Shown: positions 34,933 through 47,601 of the stretch, piece by piece | Layout of the letters: every line of letters begins with the position of its first letter | How positions within the stretch are numbered: the first letter of the stretch is position 1 | Source: Arbacia lixula | Lineage: Eukaryota > Echinodermata > Echinoidea > Arbacioida > Arbaciidae | DNA: 64,000 bases | Direction of reading: 5' to 3' | NCBI GenBank assembly: GCA_963669155.1 | Contig: OZ022589.1 | Span: forward strand, 3,413,680-3,477,679 | The notes under the pieces: generated by a model | Databases searched by the model: none | Told to the model about the DNA's origin: nothing | What the model saw: only the letters and a program-made list of their open reading frames with translations | Translations under genes and position numbers: made by a program

Positions 34933-37900
34933 GTGCGTTCGGGTGTGTATCGGGATACTGATTTACTCATTAATAACAATCAATGTTTTAACTTGATCGC
35001 ATAGGTCCTACTGAAAGCCACTAAGAACAGCCAATGTATCCATGCTTATTATAGCTATCGTCAGGTATCGTTGTGAAGGCTTACAGGATTTTACACGATT
35101 TAAAAAAAAAAACATAAAACTGATTTAATTCACGCGCAGATTTTGCTGCACCTAGATTATGAAGGAATTCGACATGCTCGCGAGATCTTTTGCTGGTGTC
35201 TTCTGTAAGCATACTGATCAGGATTTTTTTTTTAGACAGGGATTGAGATTATATGTTTCTTAATAAATATTTTCAGTTTTTTTCGAAATCCGCAAAGGAG
35301 TTTTTATGTTATTTGCCTTCAAAAACAGGCCTCATTTTTTTTTAATATGTAAGCTCTCAGACCTTGCTGGATCCTGACCCTTCTATGGATTGTACGGCAA
35401 CGACAGTTACGGCTCTAAAAAGCCAATACTTCAGCGGAGATTCTGATTCCAATATTGTTTGGGCTCAAAAATAAAACATTTGTGATATTCGTCTTCAAAG
35501 TGACGCGAGATTTCAGAAATCGTACGGACTTCGCAACCGATATATATGTAAGCTCTCAGACTTTGCTGGATCCTGATCCTTCTACAAATTGGACGGCAAC
35601 ACCAGTTACAGCTTTGGAAAGCCAGTACTCCAGCGGAGAATTTGATTCCAGTTTTGTTTGGGCTCAAAAATAAAACATTTGTGCTATTCGTCTTCAAAGT
35701 GACGCGAATTTTCAGAAATAATACGAACTTTGCAACCGATATTCGTCCACAGGCAGCAGAAAACAGGCGATTTTATTTTCAGCTTGGTAGTCGTGACCTT
35801 CACTTTACCTCTCGAACCGCGAAAAAGGTCTCCCTTTCAAACTGCGATATCTCCATGAAAATATAATATTTTTGTACACTTTCTTTTATAACTGTATGTT
35901 GGAAGTCGATATTTACCAAGGGTGAAAAACAAAACATTTCATTAAAACAGGCAGAAAAATATTGCAAATTCGAGATAAATATGTGGTTCTAATGAAAATG
36001 AAAAATTGAAAATAAACTCTATATTTCAATGTCAATCGCTTTTGAGCCCTTAACATTTAGCGGTCACATGAAGCGAAATTTATTGTACTTTATGGAGATA
36101 CCATTATTTTTCAACCTCCCCCCATAGAAGGGTCAGGATCTAGCAAAACATTAGCCATGTTCAAATCCAAAATGAGCGAGATATGACGAAGTTGTGAGCG
36201 ATCCTAACCAGTCAATCATAGTCCGCGACCCTTGGATCGCCGGTGGAATTTCGTTATTATCGTGGACTATGATCGGCTGGTTAGGATCGTTCACAACTTC
36301 GTCATATCTCGCTCGTTTTGGATTTGAACATGGTTGATGTCTTGCTGGATCCTGACCCTTCAATGGGGGGGGGGGGGGGGGGGGGGGGTTGAAAAATAAT
36401 GGTATCTCCATAAAGTATAATAAATTCCGCTTCAGATGATCTCTAAATTTTAGGGGCTCAAAAGCGATTGACATTGAAATAAAGAGTTTATTTTTTTTTT
36501 AAATTTTATTAGAATCTCATATTTATGTCGAATTTGCAATATTTTTCTGCCTGTTTTAATGATTTTTTTCCACACTTGGTCAATTTCGACCTCCAACATA
36601 CAGTTACAAAAGAAAGCGCACGAAAATATAGTATATTCTTGAAGATATCGCAGTTTGAAAAGGAGACGTTTTCCGCGGTTCCAGGGGTCAAGTGAAGGTT
36701 ACGACTACCTCGATGAAAATAAAATAAGCGTATTTTCCGGTGCCTGCCATTTGGCTGATGGCCAATCAACACTATAGTTACATGCGCATTTTGTTCAAAA
36801 GACTGACCGTTGACCACTCAGAATTTGTCTTTTAAATTTGCAATTACATTACAAACCTTTATGTTATGGAGCAGGATATGTTGGTAAATAAGAAAAAGGC
36901 TCAACCATCACTAGTTGCAACAGTGATTGTGAAATAGCCTTGTTAGGTTGGGAAAGTCTCCTGTATAACAAATCCGAAATGTGCAAAAAAACAAACAAAT
37001 GCAAGGCAGAGAAATATGTTCCCCGGTCATTATATATACGCTTGATAGAGTGCTGCTCTATAGGGCAGTTTTACACATCAGTGTATCTTGATTGTTTACC
37101 AATTTTTTAAAGTCAGGCATATGAATATTAGTTTAGGGCATGGTTGATAAAGCAGTGTCAATGATTAACATGAATATTTGTACAAAGTAATAATAGATCA
37201 TTGCTTGTCGAGAAAAAGGAAAGAATCGGCAATTTAAAAAAGTTGATAATTTACAAAACGATTTACTGCCCGGGAAAGGAACAATAAGATCAGCAATCGA
37301 ACGGAACGCACGAACGTATGTGGGCCGTGCTTTTACCCAGAACTTGCTGGGTGAGGTATTGACTTCATATACTCTTTTCAGATTATGAACAATAAACATG
37401 TTTCAGCTTCAGAAACGGAACGCACTAAGAGTGAAATCAAATCTGAAGGTCACTAAAATACAAGATTGGGATTTGTTATGCAAAAATCAAAAATATTTGC
37501 CAGAATCATGAGTTATGACAGGAAACTACAGATGTACACATTGAACATTTTGATGCTTACATACAGTTCACTTTGCTTTTAAAGTTGTCTTTGGCCATAA
37601 CAAAAACATCCATATAAATCATGTTTATCTTCATCAAGTCAAAATGAAATGTACTTATTTTTGCTTTCTCACTAATACCAATATTGTCACCCGTAGCACT
37701 TCGTCAACACGTGCTTAAACACTGTGAATAATGATTATTTATGTCTCAATCATCTGCTTTATCTCTCTGCATATAATTGGCTCTAAAATAAGAAACAAGT
37801 ACATCGAGATACTAAAATTCCTTGAGAGGGCCATCTCACATGCATGCACAAAGAGAATAACCCTTTTTCTTTGGGGGGGGGGGGGGGGGGGGCGGGGGCG

Positions 37901-39835
37901 GGGAGGGATAAATGAACTTATATCACATGATGATGTGCTTATATATAATGGAAACTGAATATTTTTACGAGGCATTGCGAATTACAGTATACATTTCGTT
38001 TAATGAAATCACTACTAATGGCTAGCGAAAGACACCTAATTGATAGTTGCATAAACCTATATCGTATTGCCTGTGTTGTGTTTTTTTTCTCTTTCATTTG
38101 CTCTACAGCGCCTTGAGCATCTAATTAAGATTGAAAGTGCGCTTCATAAATTCTATGTATTATTATTATCATTATTATACGGGAAAGCCATGGATACGAC
38201 TTGTCATTGTAACAATTTTGTGATGTTCAGGGTCCACCCTCTTTGGCTTATGTTGTCAGTTGTTGCGGTCCTTTTCGCTCGATTAAATCTTTTGCGCTTC
38301 TAGTCTATAAATTCATATTTTGCAAATTTACGAGAAGCGCGTTTCATTGGAAAAACCGATTCGGTTTTTTTTTTATACTTTAGACAGTCATTGCAAATAA
38401 TGTGTGTTTCATCTAAACATATTCATCTTTGAACAGTTGAAATTGAAATAGTGAGATATCATTTGTGTCACGTGCCTAACAGATTCAATCGTCGGTTGTC
38501 AATTCTACGAGAGGCAAGTGATGAGGAGGTTACATCTGTCCAGCCTGTTCCGTCCACGGACGACCTCGACAGCGACGCGACATTCAATGCGTACGACGGG
38601 AAAGTCGAAGACGACTTCTTCCCTTATGAAAACCTTGTCTTGGAAGGAGGAGGTACTCAGGGCAATGCCTATATCGGAGCCATCATGGTATGTTAGCTAA
38701 GCACAACAAAAAAGTATGTCCCCTCTAAGCAAAATAGCATAACTTTTCATCGAAGAGGCTTTGGGCAAAATGATTTGGCAGGATTGTTTCTTAACTTATT
38801 GACTAACTTCTGCGTGAAATCACATTTAATCCAATTAGTCATGCATGAGTGGGCAAATTTTAAAGGCAAAAATGTAACTTTTAAAATATCACAATTGTAA
38901 TTGTTTATGCCGTTTTAACAATACATTTGGGCATTTCTTGTGCGATTTTTAAAGTGTTTTCACTCAACAATGACCCGAAAATGACTTCTTATGTTTACCT
39001 AACATGTCATGGTACATCGTTGTCAAAATATCCAGAGTATTATTTTCTCACCAAAATAAAATGTTTTTTTAAAACTTTCAAACTCAAGAGGGATGAGTAA
39101 TTGTTAAAGTATTTGTCACTCAACCAGAACAATGGATTAAGTGTTGGGATAGGTGTTAGTACATCGAGAGATGGATGATAAACATTGAAATTGCATAAAT
39201 TATGAACCAGAAATGGAATTCATCAAAAATTCATATGACAGAATCCCAAAATTACCCTTGCGACTTTTGACATTTTTACCTTTAAAATTTGGCCATTCAT
39301 GCATGACTAATTGAATTAAGTTGTTTTTCACACATGAGTTAGTCAATAAATTAAGGAACAATCCTGCCAAATTATCTTGCCTAAAATTTCTTTGATAAAA
39401 AGTTTTTTGCTTATGGGGGGGGGGGGGGGGGACGTACTTTTTTGTTGTGTTTAGAATATCGGTATTTGAGTACATTGACATTACGCATTCACACAAATGT
39501 GTGTTATGGTCGTCTTTTTCTGCAATTTTTTTTTTTTATAATAGATTAATCAACCAATCTTATCAAAACTGATTTATCCATAATACATTCAATTTTTTTG
39601 AATGAAAATGTTTCCATTCCGCTTGATAAAAGGAACGGTTATCAATTTTCCCTGAAATGTAAATAGCCAGCCTTCATGAAGCCAGTCTTTCACTTTTCGT
39701 GTGGGAGAGAACGAAGAAGAGTGTAATGAGACGTAATGATCCAATATCAATGATATTGCCAGCCCTCTCCCTTTCCAATTCGATTCTATCTCCTCCTCTC
39801 TTTCTCTCTCTCTCCGCTCTTTCTTTATCTCTTTC

Positions 39836-39877
<42 letters not shown>

Positions 39878-42800
39878 ATTCTTCCAGATTTTATGTCGTG
39901 GTTTAATCATTCTGCGGAAGGAGCTTTATGTATTTCTGAAGAATAATTACCACAACTTATACCTTCAATTATTTCATTTAATTGAAAATTAATCTTTCAC
40001 AGTTCTCTTACGGCCGGCAACACTTAAAAAATTAGCCAAGATATGACTACTTAACTACAAAAAGCCTGACAACGCTAGTTCATCATAACAATAACACTAC
40101 GTATGTCAATACGCTCCATTATGAAAATATTTCGAAATATGTTTCTACCTTAGAGCAACTTATATGTTATATGCCTCCTCTTTTTCTATCGTCATGTTTA
40201 CTCTTAAAAAAATAATATATTTCTCGTTCTTCCGTTCACAAAGATGATTAAGGGAAAGTAATGTTAAGCTTTAGCTTATTTATGCCATGTCCTCATCCTA
40301 ACTTAAAATGTTGAAAATAGATGTTTGAAATGTATTGGCCTTCTTATATTTGTTGTACGTGAAAATGAATGAATAGAACTGAATCTGAATATGTGCCTGG
40401 AGATATACATATACACTGTATATGTATACCTTCGATATATTTAAGTGCCTGTGTGTGTTATACACGGTGTCCATCTCACCTGCCTTCGTTTGCGTTCCGC
40501 TATTATTATAGGAACTGGAGCGATTGGGTTTGCTGCGCAAGATCAAAAGGTTCGCGGGTTCAAGCATTGGCTCCGTCACGGCAGCTTACCTCGCCGTAGG
40601 CCACGGCTCGGATCGGCTTATCAAGTTCGTCACGGAAGGCCCTCAGTTCTCCGACCTTCTCGGTGAGACTACATGTCGTAATGTCCGTTCAGGCGAAGGC
40701 TGATGAATAGTATCTTCAACCTTGGGACCATGCTGGCTATATGATGATTCATACAACTGACAACTCATATGCGATACCAGCAATGATACGCACTGATATA
40801 GATATAGAATTTGATTGAGTCTGTAAGAGGTAAATAAACCTCGTTCATGAAATATCCTACCGGTAATACAATGCGCTGCTGTTTGTCTCCACGCAAGGCG
40901 TCGTGTATCCCACGAGGATACACAATGTGTATTTGTGTATTTATATCACAGTATATATTTATACAAATATTAATTGCTCTGAGGAATGCAACATGACCAT
41001 AAATCCCATACATTGTACGCACAAGATCATTGAAAACGGCGAGTAACCCCGAATTTCACAAATAGGGTCTTAAAATGTGCGCGATAAGTGAAAGAAAAGA
41101 GCGATGGAATCTTAGCGTGGAATGTTTCCCCACCCCCTCCCCCCCAAAAAAAATAAAGTATTCGCGAAAAATGTTGAGGCCTGTCAGCCACCCCCCCCCC
41201 CCCCACCCCGGGCTAGTAAGGGTCCAAAATATAATCACAAGGGGTTCTCCAATCCACATATCCCGATAGAGTTATGACATGTTTCGGGATGATTTTAATA
41301 ACGCCTTGATAATAAGGCTTCCCAGCATACAATCATTATTGACCGGGATTTGGTCCTGAGCAGAACGTTCATTCTCTTTAAATCAGCATCGTATATTTTG
41401 CAGTGTTTGTACCCCGTATGATTGTCACCTTGATTATACGCCTTGTATGGACACAGTGGCAATAGCGATGACGGCATATACAAGAACATTTATTACCATT
41501 CAAATCCTATGAATATCTTACCACGCAAACTGGTCGCTACTAATTCATGTATGAAATCGAATTATGGATTAGTATCATCCTTCAATAATGTTGTGAAGCT
41601 TACGTACTGGACCTGTATGTTTTGTATTGTTCTCGCAATAATTCAGATGCTCCGTTGGGAATGTGCAGTCTGCTGCCTAACTTCCTAAATTATTTCGGTT
41701 GGCACCCCGGTCGTAAGCCCCATGATTGGTTCGCAAGCGTAATCGCCGAGAAACTTGGGAACCCCCACGCCACGTTCAAGGTGCGGTATTGATAACACCT
41801 CCGTCATCATTCACATCATCATAATCACCATCGTTTTCAATATCCACGTCGTCATCGACGTCGCTACCATCATCATCCTCATGGCTGTTACGGTTTTTTC
41901 TCCTCTTGTTTTTTCATTGCCAAGATATATCACATAATCATTGTCGTCACAATCATTGTCTTTAGCATATATGGTCACTATTGTTTCTTACTTACTATCC
42001 TTTTATATTGTCATCACTTACATCATCATACATAACGTTAAAAAAAAGGTCGTGATGACAGCATTAATTTTCTCTCCTCCCCATATATTTGTATTTTATT
42101 CATCACCATTATTGCCTATTTTTCTTCTGACTCTTGTTACATCCTTCTTTGGTTACTGTTACTCGTACCATCAATAACATCCTCTTCCATCTCATCATTC
42201 TTAGCCCTTTTATTTGTTGTGCCCCTTCTCTGTAAATTCTTAATTTCATAATATGTCCATTTTTATCTATATTAACTCGTCTTCCTTCTTTTTACTATTT
42301 CTTTCCCTTTCCCCTCTTTGTCCTTCATCCATCTCCCTCTTCATGTCTTTATCCTACCCTTTAAAAATATTGGTTTTACTGCACACATAGTTTTGAACCT
42401 TTTGTGTGCCAGCTATACTGCTGTTGCATTCGATTTATGTATTTTGTACAGACCTTCATCAATGGTGCATAAAGAATTAAGCAATGCTGTGTCGTATTTC
42501 TTCCGCTAGGACCTTTATGACAAGACGGGGAAGGAGCTGTGCATTGTGGTAACCAACCTGAGCGTGATGATGGAGGAATATTGCCACGTCAAGACTACGC
42601 CAGACCTCCCCATCGCAGTGGCCATTAGGATGTCGATCGCAGTACCCGGTAGGCAGCCCAATACCCGTCACCGTCCACAATCTCGACATCATGAGCCAAC
42701 CAGTACATTTCACACTTGGGATCATCACACTTTTTTTTTAAAGATATTTGCATTAAATTGATAAAACATGTCACGCTATGCATTGTCGCAGTGTTGGCAC

Positions 42801-45800
42801 CATGACTACCCCATGACTACCCCATGACTATTTCCCATAGGGAATTATCTTCTTTTTTTGAATGTTCTTTGGATGTTTCCGTTTACTATAAACAGAATAG
42901 CTGTATGCCATCTATACGACATTCGAGAGATTTACAGGATGGTTAATATTAATGGAAACGAAACCTGCAGTGTATATTATAGTGCCATATCAATTGACAC
43001 GCACATCACATGTATCAATCCTGACAAATCACTATTGCTCAATCGTTTGAACAATCAAATTCTTCTTCTTTGTCATGAAGGTGTGTTTTACCCTTTCAAG
43101 CGTGAGCACATGGGCAAAACCAGCTACTACATCGATGGAGGAGTCGTGTGCAACTACGCCATCCACTGTTTTGACGGTGAGTTGCTGTGTCATCTTGTTT
43201 GTGATCTAAACGTGTAAAACAAACGTATATGCGTCCCTCTTCAGTTATAGGTAACAACGTATGCACGAAATGTTAGTAAGAGCGCGTCATGTCAAGGATC
43301 AAATCAAATTTGACCGCTGGTCATGCCGATGCTAGCTCACAATCCCACTTTTCCTACATCTCCATGACTACCACTTTGATTCCTGACCCCAGGCTGGTGG
43401 CTGTCCATGAAACCGGAAGACTCTTTCCTGAAGCGGATGCAGCCCTTGAAAGACGTCGCCAAACTCCTCACCAGGAAAGAGAGATTTGGGACCTTCAACG
43501 AGAAGACGTTCGGTATGATCATAGTAAGTACACCCCCTATACCGTATTAAGCAATCCGCCGACAACGAACGTTGGTGGCGCATCACATACAAACATTTTC
43601 ACTCTGATTTTTTTCGGGCGGACAGATTCGTGGAGTCGCGCAATCAGTGGTATGGTATGGCGCGGTGTGTGTGCGCACTACGTGAATCAGGGGCGTAATG
43701 TGTGTGGGATTTATAAAGCGGACGATAAAATACGGCCATTATCTGGACTAGTACAGCCATGGTGGTGGCACACCCTATGAGCAGGGATCTCAACTCCCAC
43801 CTCCGTATGAGTATCCTTAATTATGGACTACGTGCTGCCTACAAACCTCATGACCTTAAACGCAGCTTTACCAACATCTTGTAACCAGTTACGATTAATC
43901 TGATTAAATCGCAAGCCTTATCCCCTATATCTAATATATCGAGTTGCGACATTAATTGCAAACCGGGGCCGACGATTTTCATAGTGCGTTTTATGTTTCC
44001 CGTTGTTAGTAAGCAGGGAAAACTTAAGAAATGTTAGTATAAACAATTATACATTTGATAAAATAGTTGCAGGAGTTGATTGATTTGATGTTGAAAGATT
44101 TCATTTTATTATGTTGTTGCATTTTTATTTGACTAAACAGTCCGTGTTGTGTCTGTACGTGTTTTTACATTTTCTACATGTAGTACAGTGACTACGACTC
44201 GCATGTATTAGCCACCAACCCTCATCTAGAGACTGTCCCGGCGCCCATTCCAAACACAAAACTCGCCAGGTGAGTTTTCTTTTCATATCACGTGCTCCCC
44301 TCCTTTTCAACAAGTCTGTTCATCCACTTCTTTCATCTCTTTCTTACTACTCACCTTCATCTTCTCAAATTCCTTAATATAAACGTCCTTCCCATTCCCC
44401 TACTCCCCTTCCTCCGTATCTTTCTCTCTCTTTTCTCCACATCTCTGTCCTTTTCACCCTCTCTCTCACTCCCCTCCCCAATTTCATGACCATCTCCTCC
44501 CTTCCCCTCCTTTTCTTCTCTTTTTATACCCCCACCCCTTCTCCTCCGCCTCTCTCTCCCATTCGCCATCTCTCCATCTCTTCGCAGCACTTGTTCTGCC
44601 CTTTCATTTACCATCGCACTTTTTTCTCCCCCCCCCCCTTTCACTGTGCCCCTCAGCCTATGATTTGTTACCTATATACTCTCGTTATGACACTTTTGCA
44701 TGGCAAGTACAGTTAAATGTGCTTCTCTATGAAATGTGTGTGTTACTTGTGCAAGGCTATAGTCATACATCAGTGTCCAATAGAAGGTTTAAAAGCTATG
44801 CTCCTCGCTGTACATACGATGTAACGGGTAAACTTCTTTCCTCCGGCGTTTAGAGCCTACCAGCGGATAAAGCGGGAGCGCGAGCTGACCCTGCGGGAGC
44901 ACCGGCTGCTGACGGAAGCGATGGACCACTTTCTCAGGTTGCTGAACGAAAACAACCTGGATGGCAATGATACCATTGATCTCGAGGAGTTCAAGAGAGC
45001 CATCACCGACGTGAGTTCCTTTTATACGAGTCATGAAGCTCGGCATGAATTAGCAGTATACCCCGAAGATTACGTTATAATATGTGAAAACAAACTATTC
45101 TCTTAACCCTGTTTATGATGTTAACGTTGGAAGGTGGAGTGCGGAGAGCGCCGTGATTATGCGCTGTTCGGATCTTTTTGATTGCAGGATGATCCGCTGA
45201 GTTTTAGACGTACCGTAAAAAATAACTCGATATCTACCGATCAATATGATATTACTTAAACGCAGTTTTTAGTTATAATATTGGGAGGAGAGTTCTTGGG
45301 CCTTTACACGATTTTCTCTCATTTTCCGTGGCATTTACAAAAATTGTTTTTGTTTTGACCCGCAAAAGAGCTATCTGTTTAATCATGTACTTTAAAATTG
45401 CGGCGATTTATTGCTGTCGGTTGCCACCTGTTGCCGTTGGACTTTGTGAAATGAAATCAAGAGCGTTCAATGTGGTAAATTCAAGAAGGCAAGATGCTCG
45501 AGTTGGAGTTAACAAGTCTTATAGAGTACCGAAGTGTGAAGTCATTTTGAGCATATTGTCAAGACAACTGTTTCTAAACTATGCGGGTAGAGCAAGTAAC
45601 GGTGATTAGGAGTGCCCGACCACGAAACCTCTCACTGGAGTGATTTTGTTTATAACCACTTGTCTTGACAGCACACTCGAGCGTGTTCGTATGATTACAT
45701 GGTCATATAACAACAGCACTTCGTTACTCTATACATTCAACATGACTGTCATATTGGCAAGCGGTGCTATATCTCATGTTTGTGTAATCGCATGCGGCTT

Positions 45801-47569
45801 TTGTTCATTTTCTTCTGATTTATGTACCATAACAGTAATATTAGTGACGCTCTCGTTCAACTGCTATGAAATCTTTTCCCTTCCCACCTCTTTCTCCTTT
45901 CACCCATCTGATAATAGTCCCTTCTATCGCAATACTCGTTTATCATGACTGTAACTGCCATGGTGCACAAAACAAGATTAAAACGTTATGAAAGTACACA
46001 ATTCGTATTCAAAAAACGACTTTGCATAGAGTTCCTAGCATGTAAGAATATTTATCTCGTTATTTGTTATACATATCGCCTCATGTCTCTTAATTTCTCT
46101 CTCAACTTATCGTTTTGATATCCTCCCTTCTTTTCTTTTTTATTCATCTTCACTCCTCATCTCCTTTTAGTCCACATTTGTCTCTATTATGGTATTTAAA
46201 GTTTTCTCTTTCAATTTGACGTTGATCCTCGCTCTCTGTTTTTCTTTCATGTATCACATTTCCCTCGTTCCATCTTCCTGTCCTTCTCTCCCTTGCTCTT
46301 TGCACCTTTCTCCCCTCTCTTGCAGTATAACGATATCAAGCCGGAGCATGTGTCAGCCCTGTTTGGTACTGACATGACGACGGAGGAGATCTTTAAGTCC
46401 CTGGATGCTAACAATGATGGCCAGGTTGGTATACTACGTCGTGATACCAATGAAATGGGAAGAAGCTGCGGTCCTTGGTGGTAGCGCGTTACAAGCCGAC
46501 CTTACCTTTTCTTTTTAAATAAAAAAAAACTTTATTCATGCTCTCTCACAATATGAATATTATAGATGAATGGACACGCAATAGATACAAAATGCTTTGA
46601 TGGACAAGATCCAATAGAAAAAAAAAATAAATGGTATAGATTTTAAATAAGTTCGACATGTCTTCCTCTATCGAGATATGAAAGACAGTTTTTGAACAAA
46701 ACAGACAAAGATCCCTTCGAACGTCTTGATGAGAATACAGAGTATTTTAGTGCATAAAAATAACGGAATAAAATGAGGAAAGGTTTCAACCTGGCGCGCC
46801 AAAGATATGATCATTAAAAGTTAATTTCATTTGACATTTAGGGGTACATTTGTCGAAATCATCTAAGAGTCAACGAGTTAAGGGCCATTCTCAAAATGAG
46901 CGAGCACTAGTTACAATAATCTACTAACCAGAACGCAAACAGATTAGCGTGGGATATACCAATAGTAAACAAATACTTATTAACACCTAGGTTATCATTA
47001 GTTTGAATTCAAAAGAACATTGAAAATGAATCATGCAAGCTGTATTTCAGTGAACTCGAACTTACTTGAACTTACTTATTCCTAACAGAGGCATAGGGTT
47101 ACACGTATACCCCGTCCCAAAGAATACATTTGAGAGGTTAAGATATCCATGACAGTGAACGTGACCTGATGCTGCTATTAACACTACATGCATGCATAAC
47201 TCTGTTCCATCCACCTGAAGGTTACACTAAGATATGCAAATTCCACGTCACAGTAGAAGTCATAGCCGTGGCTGATCATTTTTTTTTTTGTGGGGGGGGG
47301 GGGGGGGGGTGAGTGTGATTGGAAACTTGGATTGCAGTATATCGCAATCCCCTCCAATTCTCTGTCAACAAGCAAACGAGAAAATAGCCTGGAAAAAAAG
47401 AGAAGTGATTTTACAAGAATATCACGAGCATGTCTATGTATGCATCATTGTTTCAATTGCATTTTAAAATGTTGACATCCCTCGACAATATCTAAGTTCC
47501 GGCTTGATTAAAATTGTTACCTATAATTGTAGCTGTGATTTTTTTTAACAGCATTCATTGACATTTGTG

Positions 47570-47601
<32 letters not shown>

